From the IMG/VR virus record IMGVR_UViG_3300011113_000644, positions 1-64,000 of that record: a DNA stretch of 64,000 bases. The stretch is one strand, 5' to 3'. The DNA comes from a virus. A model generated the notes under the pieces. The model did no database searches. It saw only the letters and a program-made list of their open reading frames with translations, and had not been told where the DNA came from. Below are positions 45,127 to 53,639 of the stretch, piece by piece; position 1 is the stretch's first letter, and each line of letters begins with the position of its first letter. The position numbers and the translations under genes were made by a program.

Positions 45127-47029
45127 AAGTTATATCATTAATTAATCCTGAACAATCAGGGCACCTTGTGTCAAAAAGTGAAAATTTATTTTTCAATATG
45201 TTAAAATTATGTACTATTTCTGCATAAGTTAATGGTTCAGTATACATTCTAAACTGTGATATTGCACCGTCAAATGTACCGGCAAATGTTGGTTCAAGTA
45301 GTACGTTTGTAGTCAGAGCTGATAATGAAGTACCTGATAAAACTTGATTTGGCATACATTCAGGGTCTTGTTGATATGTTAGTCCTGATAACGATGTAGG
45401 ACAACCTGATAACGTTAAACTTTCCCTGAGCCCCTGAGTTCCCCCACCCCAACTTATATTAAATGGTACCCCTAATTGTTTTTCTTTTTCAGTATTTAAC
45501 CCTCTTGGTATAATTTCCTCAAATCCATTTATTACAAAAAATAATCTACCATTAATATAAATTTTTAATGTTCCTAACCTATGATTAGTTTGAGACAACC
45601 ATTTTTCATTCAATTCAATTACTTCAATTTGTTCGGCAACTGTACCTCCTTCATGTGTAAATGGAGGTTCAATTAAAGACACGGTATCATTTGATAATGA
45701 ATTTACGTAATAATCTTTTGAAATTAACCCTAATCCTCCTCTATAATATAAATCACACTCATCAAAATATGTGTTTCTTTCCCAAACACAATCAATTAAA
45801 AACCAATGTTCATCACTCAAATAAGCAGGATTTACAGTTTGACAATAACTATTGATTGTATTTGTTGAGCAATATTCAGTAATTGTATACCCTGTCGTGT
45901 ATGTTATACCTGTTGTAGGACAAGAGCCGGTTGTCTGACAACCTCCAGTAAATTTTAAAACTTTAACACAAACTTTGGGGTTTGATGGACTACCAGATAA
46001 CCTAAGTGACATTGAATTTGATATGGTGTCTAATAATGGATTTTTATCGTTATTTGGTACGTTTGTTGTTTCGGCACAACCACAGTCGCAGGACGTATCG
46101 TGTTGCTCTGTATAAACTAATGGTTCATATACTTCCACGCATCTTGAGTTTGTAACCCCTGTATTTGAACAAGCACATGTTTTAAAACAATTTGTTAATC
46201 CTGAAGTAACTCTTGTGTAACCTGAATCAGTTAATGGATTACCGTCGGCATGATGGTAAAATTTATTTTCAGCTCTTGAGCCAAAATAAAAAAATGTATT
46301 TTTATTTTGTGGGTATATTTCGTTTAATGTTGTTTGATTTGGTAAAGGATAAAATTCATCTTCTAATCTTGGCTTAAGTATCATTTCACAAGTCCATCCT
46401 TTATTTGTCCTATTTGGAAAAACCTCATAGTCGTACCCAAACAATTTAAAAAACCCTTGATGAAATCCACCGTATAGTTGATTGTAAACACCTACTGTTG
46501 AACCGGTTTTGGTCACAATATTGTATAATGATTGTTTTGTGTTACCTGAAAACCTGTTTGTTGGATTTGTGTTACCAGTTATTGGAATCAATTTTAATCT
46601 TCTGTCATAATAAAAACGGTTCCATTTAGACGTTCCTGTAAATAGTCCCATTGTAAAAAACAAGGTTTCTCCAGATATTCGGGTAGTTAATCCGTTATCA
46701 ATACCTGTTAACCCTATGTCACATAATGTAGTCGATGTATAACAAGACAAATCATCATTATTTGGATTATAATAATTTAAAGAAACTAAAGTATTTCCAG
46801 TATTATAATCACCATAATTTAATGTGAATAGTTGGGAACTACCTGAATTATTTAAATCAAAGTGAATTGGTAACCTATTACCATCATTAATACCAATAAT
46901 TTGATTAGAAAAAACAACTTCTTCGTTATAATCTTTTTCATCCGATGCTAAGGAAATATCAAAAATGGGTTTATGTTGGGTAATAAACCATCTTTTATAG
47001 TTATATTGATTAATATTCTGTTGAGACAT
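45119..47029 (-). CDS. Tail fibre-type protein with LamG-like C-terminal fold and Cys-rich segment
   Basis: The 636-residue protein is beta-rich. Residues about 465-620 contain GTLKIYINGRLFFVINGFEE and TFAGTFDGAISQFRMYTEPL, which is the final-strand signature of LamG/concanavalin-like domains that often bind carbohydrate in fibres. Residues about 278-325 hold a Cys cluster (CFKTCACS, CDCGC) unusual for a phage fibre. It opens the minus-strand adhesin and sugar array, with a TATTTAT element six bases before the ATG. It may be a fibre, an appendage base or a receptor-binding part. Confidence 0.65.
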   Translation of the reverse strand: MSQQNINQYNYKRWFITQHKPIFDISLASDEKDYNEEVVFSNQIIGINDGNRLPIHFDLNNSGSSQLFTLNYGDYNTGNTLVSLNYYNPNNDDLSCYTSTTLCDIGLTGIDNGLTTRISGETLFFTMGLFTGTSKWNRFYYDRRLKLIPITGNTNPTNRFSGNTKQSLYNIVTKTGSTVGVYNQLYGGFHQGFFKLFGYDYEVFPNRTNKGWTCEMILKPRLEDEFYPLPNQTTLNEIYPQNKNTFFYFGSRAENKFYHHADGNPLTDSGYTRVTSGLTNCFKTCACSNTGVTNSRCVEVYEPLVYTEQHDTSCDCGCAETTNVPNNDKNPLLDTISNSMSLRLSGSPSNPKVCVKVLKFTGGCQTTGSCPTTGITYTTGYTITEYCSTNTINSYCQTVNPAYLSDEHWFLIDCVWERNTYFDECDLYYRGGLGLISKDYYVNSLSNDTVSLIEPPFTHEGGTVAEQIEVIELNEKWLSQTNHRLGTLKIYINGRLFFVINGFEEIIPRGLNTEKEKQLGVPFNISWGGGTQGLRESLTLSGCPTSLSGLTYQQDPECMPNQVLSGTSLSALTTNVLLEPTFAGTFDGAISQFRMYTEPLTYAEIVHNFNILKNKFSLFDTRCPDCSGLINDITYA

Positions 47030-47035
47030 TTATTG

Positions 47036-47042
47036 ATAAATA
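47036..47042 (-). promoter_or_regulatory. TATTTAT element before the fibre operon
   Basis: TATTTAT ends six bases before the ATG at 47029 and faces a second element on the other strand at 47056, giving a divergent promoter pair in a 46-base gap. Confidence 0.5.
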
Positions 47043-47055
47043 TAACTTTTCAAAG

Positions 47056-47062
47056 TATTTAT
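47056..47062 (+). promoter_or_regulatory. TATTTAT element before the small late gene block
   Basis: TATTTAT lies 13 bases before the ATG at 47076, divergent from the fibre operon element. Confidence 0.5.
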
Positions 47063-47075
47063 AAAATAAAACTCA

Positions 47076-47930
47076 ATGGAATTTAGAAAAGAATATTTTT
47101 TTAAACCTTATTACTTTTATCTTACTGAAAGTAATGAGGAAATTTCTTTGTATTTTTCATATTCAGATACATTAACTGAGTCACGCAAAAAAGATGAAAT
47201 GTTAAAATTTAATAAAAAAAATAAATCTGAGGTTGAAAAAGAAATAAAAAAAATTGTAAAAAACAAAAAAGAAAAATCGACAAAAGAAATTAAAGATACT
47301 TTACAAAAAAAGAAAAGTGAGTTAGATGAATTAGTCGACTCTAACGGAAGCTTTAAAGATTCAAGTATTCCTATACTCAATCCAAAACTATCACCAAAAG
47401 GTACTACCGACCAAGAAGTAGTTCAAAATATGCAGCCAGGTAATCCGCTATGGAGAGGATACAGAGTTTATTGGGGTGAGGGTGAAGAAAAAGATGGTGA
47501 GGTTGTTTCCGAAATAGATTTGTCGGGTTCATTTGGTCGTGAAGAAACTGAAGACTTAAATGGTCCTGAGACTTTTGATACATATGTTAAAGATTTAGGT
47601 ATGTCTGTGGACGACGCTAAAGAAAGGACAAGACAGCAAGGAAAAATTCCTGATAAAAAGGAACACAAAAAAAAATTAAGCAGAGTTCCTAAAGAAATTA
47701 AAGATGACCCGAACTATGTGGATACAATTACTTTGGTTGAAAAAAGAAAAACTAAAGCTCTACAGATGGTTGAGGATATTTTATTAAAGGATAAAGAAAC
47801 CGAAAAGGGGATTGGGAAGAAAAACCATACGGTAAATTCCTTGATAATAAAAAATTTAGAGTCTTTAAAGAAATTGGCAAAAAAAGAAGGAATATCAATA
47901 AACGATTTGATTAAGATACTAAAGAAATGA
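47076..47930 (+). CDS. Lys/Glu-rich helical protein, unknown function
   Basis: The 284-residue protein is highly charged, with a Lys/Glu coiled-coil region at about residues 45-90 and a helical C-terminus (SLKKLAKKEGISINDLIKIL). The centre holds a more folded stretch, NPLWRGYRVYWGEGEEKDG. The N-terminus (FKPYYFYLTES) contains L-T-E|S, compatible with a prohead-protease cut. The composition resembles internal head or core proteins, but I do not recognise a family. Its stop overlaps the next start by four bases. Confidence 0.65.
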   Translation: MEFRKEYFFKPYYFYLTESNEEISLYFSYSDTLTESRKKDEMLKFNKKNKSEVEKEIKKIVKNKKEKSTKEIKDTLQKKKSELDELVDSNGSFKDSSIPILNPKLSPKGTTDQEVVQNMQPGNPLWRGYRVYWGEGEEKDGEVVSEIDLSGSFGREETEDLNGPETFDTYVKDLGMSVDDAKERTRQQGKIPDKKEHKKKLSRVPKEIKDDPNYVDTITLVEKRKTKALQMVEDILLKDKETEKGIGKKNHTVNSLIIKNLESLKKLAKKEGISINDLIKILKK

Positions 47931-48376
47931 ACCAAGAATTATACGGTCAAATTTATGAAATACCTGATAATATCTTATCAAATCTTGAAAAATATTCTGG
48001 AAATGAAAGAATAAAAAATTTGATAAACTCAAAACAAATTTCATATTCAAATTTGAAAAAATTCAAACACGATATGGAAAATGGTGAAAAAGAATCTTTA
48101 GGTGGAGAGTTTTTTGAAAATTGGATTAAAAATACTTTATCAACAAAAAGAGACAACTCCGAGACATCAAAAAGGGTTAAACAAAAATCTGGTCAGTCAA
48201 ATGCTTTTATTTCATCACATGAAAAAAGAGAAAAAAATAGTATTCGACCTTCCGAAAGACATAGAAAGGCTTCCGAAAGACATTCAACATCTTTAGATAA
48301 TAATTTTTTGAAATTAGAATCTAAGGTGATTGAAGAATTAAAAATAATAAACGAAATAATGAAAAAATTAATTTAA
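47927..48376 (+). CDS. Charged small protein, unknown function
   Basis: The 149-residue protein has a helical N-terminal half, a basic middle (SGQSNAFISSHEKREKNS; RPSERHRKASERHST) and a helical C-terminal end (ESKVIEELKIINEIMKKLI). The basic stretch may bind nucleic acid. It overlaps the preceding gene (ATGA) and lies five bases before the next, so it belongs to the same unit. No family recognised. Confidence 0.65.
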   Translation: MNQELYGQIYEIPDNILSNLEKYSGNERIKNLINSKQISYSNLKKFKHDMENGEKESLGGEFFENWIKNTLSTKRDNSETSKRVKQKSGQSNAFISSHEKREKNSIRPSERHRKASERHSTSLDNNFLKLESKVIEELKIINEIMKKLI

Positions 48377-48380
48377 ACTT

Positions 48381-48671
48381 ATGGCAACGTATATTCCATT
48401 AGAAATCAGTCAGCCTCAAAACGCAATGACACAAATTGCTGAGCAAAAACGTAAAGAATTAATCACTAAAAATGATTATGCTCTTAGTAAAAATGAATAC
48501 ACCCAAACTAACGAAGACGCTTTGTCCGATGGTGATGAGATGGGTCGCGGTACGGGTAACTATTTGGATACTCTTAATGGTGGAACATCTATCGATATTC
48601 TAAACAGAGTAGATGAAATTACAAGAAACAAATACGGTCCACAAAAACCATATAACACAAATCCACAATAA
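48381..48671 (+). CDS. Small hypothetical protein (96 aa)
   Basis: The 96-residue, polar protein begins MATYIPLEISQPQNAMTQIA and ends in a likely disordered Pro/Asn tail (KYGPQKPYNTNPQ). The middle contains DALSDGDEMGRGTGN. No motif is recognised. Tight spacing to both neighbours supports it as a real gene. Confidence 0.6.
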   Translation: MATYIPLEISQPQNAMTQIAEQKRKELITKNDYALSKNEYTQTNEDALSDGDEMGRGTGNYLDTLNGGTSIDILNRVDEITRNKYGPQKPYNTNPQ

Positions 48672-48677
48672 TTTAAA

Positions 48678-49079
48678 ATGAAACTTTACAACATTCTAAA
48701 AAAAGTTATTATAGAAGCAAGCTTAGACCAAGTCACAAATTCTATTAAGAATAAGAATGTTGTTACTTTATATTATTATGGTAACGAAGATGGGGGGCAA
48801 GGTTTAAGAGTTGTTGAGCCGTATTGTGTTGGAACTTCAAAAAAAGGAAATAAAGTTTTAAGAGCATACGACCTAGAAGGAGCTTCACATACGGCCAAAA
48901 CAGGTGAGCAACCATTGCCCGGTTGGAGATTGTTCAGATTGGATAGGATTGGTAACTACTCTCCTGACCCAAGACAAACATTCACAAGGCCAAGGGAATT
49001 ATATAACCCTAACGATAAGGGTATGGTAGGAATGAAAACCTGTGCAGAGTTTGAGTTAGAAAACACACAAGAAATATGA
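48678..49079 (+). CDS. WYL-domain-like protein with possible capsid-targeting leader
   Basis: The 133-residue protein begins MKLYNILKKVIIEASLDQV. Residues about 28-95 fit the WYL fold: VVTLYYYG strand, GLRVVEPYCVGTSKKGNKVL (R-x-V-E-P motif), RAYDLEG, and WRLFRLDRIGNY. WYL domains bind nucleic acid or nucleotide ligands and are usually fused to helix-turn-helix regulators; here the domain stands alone. The leader with I-I-E|A matches T4 internal-protein propeptides (FIAE|A in IPIII) closely, so this may be a head-packaged, injected protein (inference). It overlaps the next gene by ATGA. Confidence 0.65.
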   Translation: MKLYNILKKVIIEASLDQVTNSIKNKNVVTLYYYGNEDGGQGLRVVEPYCVGTSKKGNKVLRAYDLEGASHTAKTGEQPLPGWRLFRLDRIGNYSPDPRQTFTRPRELYNPNDKGMVGMKTCAEFELENTQEI

Positions 49080-49666
49080 CAGAAGATTTTATACAAAAGT
49101 TAATGATTTCTAAAAAAATTATGGAGAAATCAGATGGTATTCCAAGAAATACTAATAGTACGGGTATGTTAAATATCAATGAATCATCCTTACCGTCTAC
49201 ACCTGATTTGTACACAGCAAATCCTATTAACGGGACTTACAACATTCCTCAAGAGTATATGGAATCACCTCAAGTAAAACCTATCAAACCAATGCAACTA
49301 ACTGAGGATAGAATTCAAAATTCAAAACTTCCTGATGCCATAAAAAAGTTAATGATTGAGCACCCAATCAAACAACCCGAGTCTTACAGTCCAACTATTT
49401 CCGATGATATATTGGAAAAGGCTGCAAGATTAATGAGAGAGGAAAAACAAACTGTTCAAACATCAAAACAAACAAATACAAATTATCAAAATTCAAAACC
49501 TATTAATTCTGACATGAAAGGTCTAATCAGAGAGACTATGGAAGAAATTTTAAAAGATTATGGTATTATTTCCGAGTCCGAGTCAAAAACAAAAGACCAA
49601 TTTCAGTTTAAGGTTGGTAAACACATTTTTGAGGGTACAATTAATAAAGTAAAAAAAATTAGATAA
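49076..49666 (+). CDS. Hypothetical protein with folded C-terminal domain
   Basis: The 196-residue protein has a Pro/Asn-rich, probably disordered N-terminal half, a helix at about 98-128 (LPDAIKKLMIEHPIKQPESY and on) and a compact C-terminal part: MKGLIRETMEEILKDYGI, then FQFKVGKHIFEGTINKVKKI. It lies last in the late-type block. I see no catalytic motif. The C-terminal part looks like a conserved small domain of T4-like phages from uncultured sources; its role is unknown. Confidence 0.65.
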   Translation: MTEDFIQKLMISKKIMEKSDGIPRNTNSTGMLNINESSLPSTPDLYTANPINGTYNIPQEYMESPQVKPIKPMQLTEDRIQNSKLPDAIKKLMIEHPIKQPESYSPTISDDILEKAARLMREEKQTVQTSKQTNTNYQNSKPINSDMKGLIRETMEEILKDYGIISESESKTKDQFQFKVGKHIFEGTINKVKKIR

Positions 49667-49678
49667 TTCAAATAAGAA

Positions 49679-49707
49679 TTGAATTAGTACTTATTTTCTA
49701 TTATAAT
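49679..49707 (+). promoter_or_regulatory. Sigma-70-like promoter before the plus-strand sugar cluster
   Basis: TTGAAT, a 17-base spacer and TATAAT lie just ahead of the ATG at 49726. It differs from the TATTTAT elements and could give host-polymerase (early or middle) expression of the sugar and nucleotide genes. An imperfect inverted repeat (ATTGTTG / CGACAAT) follows directly. Confidence 0.4.
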
Positions 49708-49725
49708 TGTTGAATAACGACAATT

Positions 49726-50940
49726 ATGAAAGAAAAAATTAAAGTTTTAGTGGTTCCATCAGACCGTACAGGTGTTGGAAAATTTAGGTCTGTCGACCCT
49801 CATATCTTTTTACAGAATTTATATCCTGATGATTTCCATATAGACATTGTTTACGATATTGATTTTGAAGACAAAAACTTTTGGAAGCAATACCCAATAG
49901 TTCATTTTCACAGAAGTATTGGTCAAGATATGGACAATTCCATAAATGTTATCAATTATTTAAATTCACAGGGTGTAATAACAATTTGTGATATCGATGA
50001 TTATTGGTTACCCGGAAAAGAGCATCCCCTACACCAGATTATTGTTACAAATAAAATTCATGAAAAAATTGTTGCCAACATTAAAGCTGCAAAATATGTA
50101 ACAACGACCACTACTTTGTTTGCGGATGAAATAAAAAAGCATAATCCAAATGTGTTTATTTTCCCTAATGCAATTGACCCAAACGAATCACAGTTCAAAG
50201 AGGTGACACCTGAATCAGATAAATTAAGAATTGGTTGGCTTGGGGGTTCGTCTCATTTACATGACTTGATGTTGTTAGACGGAATGGTGGCTAAGTTAAA
50301 TGATAAAAAAGATAAATTACAGTTTGTACTTTGTGGGTTTGATACAAGAGGGACAATTACTGAAATTAATCAACAGACAGGGGAACAAAAACAAAGACCA
50401 ATCAAACCTCATGAAAGTGTTTGGTATGAGTATGAGAAAATATTTACAAATAACTACTCAATTGTAGATGAGGATTATAAATTATTTTTAAATAAATTTG
50501 AAAATGTTCCTTATGAAAATGAAATGGATAAAAATTATTTAAGGGTATGGACAAAACCTGTTACATCATACGCAAAAAACTATTCAAAATTTGACGTTTC
50601 TATTGCCCCAATTAAACATCATACTTTTAATAAAGTAAAATCTCAATTAAAGGTGATTGAAGCTGGATTTTATAAAAAAGCATTAATTGCGTCAAATTAC
50701 GGTCCCTACACAATTGATTTGACTCATTGTTTAAAAAATGGTAATTTTGTTGATGGGAACGCATTACTTGTAGATGAACAAAGAAATCACTCAGATTGGG
50801 CAAAATACATTAAAAAATTAATAGATAACCCAAATATGGTTAAAGATATGGGAGAAAGATTATACGAGCATGTATCAAAAAAATACGATTTGGCAATTGT
50901 TACAAAAGATAGAGCGGAATTTTATAAATCAATTATATGA
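49726..50940 (+). CDS. GT4-like (GT-B fold) glycosyltransferase
   Basis: The 404-residue protein shows a GT-B layout: an N-terminal half with VLVVPSDRTGVGKFRS and the DIDDYW segment, then a linker with IFPNAIDP, LRIGWLGGSSHLHDL opening the donor domain, and a C-terminal KVIEAGFYKKALIAS where the E-x-x-x-x-x-x-A pattern contacts the nucleotide sugar. It is followed by VKDMGERLYEHVSKKY, typical of the terminal helix. It opens the plus-strand sugar cluster and overlaps the exonuclease gene by four bases. Confidence 0.75.
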   Translation: MKEKIKVLVVPSDRTGVGKFRSVDPHIFLQNLYPDDFHIDIVYDIDFEDKNFWKQYPIVHFHRSIGQDMDNSINVINYLNSQGVITICDIDDYWLPGKEHPLHQIIVTNKIHEKIVANIKAAKYVTTTTTLFADEIKKHNPNVFIFPNAIDPNESQFKEVTPESDKLRIGWLGGSSHLHDLMLLDGMVAKLNDKKDKLQFVLCGFDTRGTITEINQQTGEQKQRPIKPHESVWYEYEKIFTNNYSIVDEDYKLFLNKFENVPYENEMDKNYLRVWTKPVTSYAKNYSKFDVSIAPIKHHTFNKVKSQLKVIEAGFYKKALIASNYGPYTIDLTHCLKNGNFVDGNALLVDEQRNHSDWAKYIKKLIDNPNMVKDMGERLYEHVSKKYDLAIVTKDRAEFYKSII

Positions 50941-51641
50941 TAAACACACCTTTACAAAAAATACTTTTTATTGACATCGAGACTGTTGGAATTTCAAGTA
51001 CGTTTGAGATTTTTCAGAGAGACTACCCTGAATTATGTTTTCAATTTGAGAATTATTTGGATTGGTTTCAAAAAAAGTTTCCTGAGGAACTTGGTAATTC
51101 AAAGGAGGACATTTTTGTAAACAGAGCCGCTTTAGTTCCAGAGTTTTGCAAAATTGTATGTGTATCAGTTGGTTTTGTTGACCCAAAAGGAGAAAAAAAA
51201 ACACAAAGTTTTTTTAATTCAGATGAAAGACAACTTTTAAGTGATGTTAAAGATTTATTAAAACGTGTTGATAAACTTGGGTTTGTACTTTGTGGACACA
51301 ATATTAAAAATTTTGATATACCTGTATTAGCTAAAAGAATGTTGGTTCATGGTATTTTACCTCCATTAATTTTACCAAGTTATGACACAAAGCCTTGGGA
51401 AGTTAAAGCCATTGACACAAAAGAAATTTGGCAGTATGGTCAATTTGGGGCAATTGGTTCACTTGAATTAATGTGTATATCACTTGGAATTGAAAGTTCA
51501 AAAAATATGGAGGTTACCGGTAATAAAGTACACGATTCTTATTGGTTTGATAACAAATACCAAGAAATTCAAGACTATTGTGAAAAAGATGTAGAAGTAT
51601 TAATAAATGTTATAAGTAAAATTAAAAACTATGAAAGATGA
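50937..51641 (+). CDS. DEDDy-type 3'-5' exonuclease
   Basis: The 234-residue protein has the three exonuclease motifs of the RNase H-like PolB exonuclease class: FIDIET near residue 11 (Exo I), CGHNIKNFDIPVLAKRM near 120 (Exo II), and YCEKDVEVLI near 217 (Exo III with Tyr). It is a stand-alone proofreading-type nuclease that may work with the polymerase or in DNA repair. Located between glycosyltransferase genes, it overlaps both neighbours. Confidence 0.8.
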   Translation: MINTPLQKILFIDIETVGISSTFEIFQRDYPELCFQFENYLDWFQKKFPEELGNSKEDIFVNRAALVPEFCKIVCVSVGFVDPKGEKKTQSFFNSDERQLLSDVKDLLKRVDKLGFVLCGHNIKNFDIPVLAKRMLVHGILPPLILPSYDTKPWEVKAIDTKEIWQYGQFGAIGSLELMCISLGIESSKNMEVTGNKVHDSYWFDNKYQEIQDYCEKDVEVLINVISKIKNYER

Positions 51642-52215
51642 TTTTTTTAAAGCAATAAATAAAGTAATTCCAGATATGTCGGATGACCCTAATTATGGTG
51701 ACGCATACAAAAGAATTACAGAAAAATTGGGTTTAGATTTAGACGAATTAGAAAGGGATTTAGAAAATATGTCTAGTGATAAAATTAAACTTAAATACAC
51801 ATCGTCAAATGGTAAAAACTTATCATATAATTATGATTCTGATAGTGGATTTGATTTATATTCATCTGAAGATATTATCATAGAAAAATTCGGGAGAGCT
51901 TTAGTCCCAACAGGTATTAGTTTTGAAATCCCCAAAGATTTTGAAATACAAATAAGACCTAAAAGTGGTTTAGCTTTGAATCATGGATTAACCGTGTTAA
52001 ATACTCCTGGCACTGTGGATGAGGGTTATAGAGGTGAAGTTAAAGTAATAGTTTTTAATACTAACCCCGAACAATATAAGATTACAAAAGGAATGAAAAT
52101 TGCTCAAGCGGTTGTTGCTCGTTGTGTTACAGGAAGGTGGGTTATTTTAGAAAAGGTTGAAAAATTAAAAGGAGCTGATAGGGGTGATAACGGATTTGGT
52201 AGTACTGGAATATGA
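51631..52215 (+). CDS. dut: dUTPase with N-terminal extension
   Basis: The 194-residue protein carries all five trimeric dUTPase motifs: DSGFDLYS (about 71-78), RPKSGLAL (109-116), NTPGTVDEGYRGE (124-136), KGMKIAQAV (about 154-162) and RGDNGFGSTGI at the C-terminus. It hydrolyses dUTP to dUMP, keeping uracil out of phage DNA. About 50 acidic helical residues precede the enzyme domain, an extension ordinary dUTPases lack; their function is unknown. It overlaps both neighbours. Confidence 0.95.
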   Translation: MKDDFFKAINKVIPDMSDDPNYGDAYKRITEKLGLDLDELERDLENMSSDKIKLKYTSSNGKNLSYNYDSDSGFDLYSSEDIIIEKFGRALVPTGISFEIPKDFEIQIRPKSGLALNHGLTVLNTPGTVDEGYRGEVKVIVFNTNPEQYKITKGMKIAQAVVARCVTGRWVILEKVEKLKGADRGDNGFGSTGI

Positions 52216-53639
52216 TTACAATAGGATATAGTACAAGGGAAAGTAAACCTCAATTTCAAGAGTACATAAAAAAAACTTGTGGGATTAAAAATGTTCAATT
52301 GATTGAAGTAGTTAATAATGGTATTAAATCATTACCTGAAGTTTATAATCAAATAATTGGACAAAGTAATTTTGATATTATTGTACTTTGTCATGATGAT
52401 ATTGAATTTGATACCCATAATTGGGGACAAAAATTAATCAAACACTTTCAAAGAAATCCTGAATATGGTATATTAGGAATGGCTGGTTCAAAGTATTTAC
52501 CATCATCAGGTAAATGGTGGGAAGTCCCACATACTATGTATGGAATTGTTAATCATAAACATGAGGGTAAAAAATGGACAAGTACCTATTCAAAACATTT
52601 AAATAACAAAGTGGAAGAGGTAGTTTTAATTGATGGTTTATTTATTTCTTTTGATAAAAATAAAATTAAACATAAATTTAATATAGATTTTGATGGATTT
52701 CATTTTTATGACTTATCATTCTGTATACCAAACTATACAGATGGTGTTAAAATTGGAGTCATTTCCGATATAAGATTAACTCATTTATCAATTGGTATGA
52801 CTAATGATAAATGGGAACAAAATCGAATTAAATTTTCTGAAGTTTATAAAGAAAATTTACCGATAGACATTACAAATAAAAACAACGCATATTCAACATT
52901 TATTTTTTGTCACGACCAAGATATAATTCTAAATTATATCAAAAATGGTAAATTTGGTTCATTGTCTAATTTAAAATATATGTTTTTGGGTAATAGACCT
53001 GCCGATAAACTTGAGGGTCGTGAAGATATTATTATTGCTCGTAATTTGGAATATAATATGGAGGAATATCCAACAATAAATGCATTTACAGGTTGGTATG
53101 CGTTATGGAAAAACAATTTAATAACCACCAAATATGTTAATTTATTTGAGTATGACTTAATTACTCATGAAAGCTTAGGTCAAATCATTTCCAAATTTGT
53201 ATATGAAAATTTTCCTATGGTTGGGTATATTCCATTCCCTTGTTCCAATTTTCACTTTATAGATAATAAAGATTGGGTAGGTGAATTCTTTGATGCTGTT
53301 AAACAAGTTTATAATTTAGACTTGGAGAAAACTATCCGTCTCTATATTAAGAGTAACCCAAATATGATGTGGTCGTCAACAAGTAATTCGACAATGTCTT
53401 ATAAGCACTTTGATTCATACATGCGGTGGTTTACCCCAATTAGTGAATTAATTAAATCCTCCAAAACTGCAGGACATGCTCACGAAAGGTCGATTAGTTT
53501 TTACTATATTGTTAATAAGATTAATGTAATGTTAACTCAAGGATTAATTAAACATTATCAAATGGACTCTCACGGAACTCAAGGTCATTATGTAGATTAC
53601 GATAAAAATATAAAAGAGTTAACTGAAAATAAAATATGA
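52212..53639 (+). CDS. Two-domain glycosyltransferase (GT2-like N-terminus)
   Basis: The 475-residue protein starts with a GT2-like domain: MITIGYSTRESKPQF, a LPEVYNQIIGQ helix, IIVLCHDDIEFD with the acidic motif, LGMAGSKYLPSSGKWW and VVLIDGLFISFDK. From about residue 230 a second domain (ENMEEYPTI-like region, TINAFTGWYALWKNNLI, SKTAGHAHERSISFYYIVNK) looks like another GT-A-type module with a terminal HERSISFYY segment. It probably adds two sugars or serves as a bifunctional enzyme. It overlaps dut and the next gene by four bases each. Confidence 0.7.
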   Translation: MITIGYSTRESKPQFQEYIKKTCGIKNVQLIEVVNNGIKSLPEVYNQIIGQSNFDIIVLCHDDIEFDTHNWGQKLIKHFQRNPEYGILGMAGSKYLPSSGKWWEVPHTMYGIVNHKHEGKKWTSTYSKHLNNKVEEVVLIDGLFISFDKNKIKHKFNIDFDGFHFYDLSFCIPNYTDGVKIGVISDIRLTHLSIGMTNDKWEQNRIKFSEVYKENLPIDITNKNNAYSTFIFCHDQDIILNYIKNGKFGSLSNLKYMFLGNRPADKLEGREDIIIARNLEYNMEEYPTINAFTGWYALWKNNLITTKYVNLFEYDLITHESLGQIISKFVYENFPMVGYIPFPCSNFHFIDNKDWVGEFFDAVKQVYNLDLEKTIRLYIKSNPNMMWSSTSNSTMSYKHFDSYMRWFTPISELIKSSKTAGHAHERSISFYYIVNKINVMLTQGLIKHYQMDSHGTQGHYVDYDKNIKELTENKI

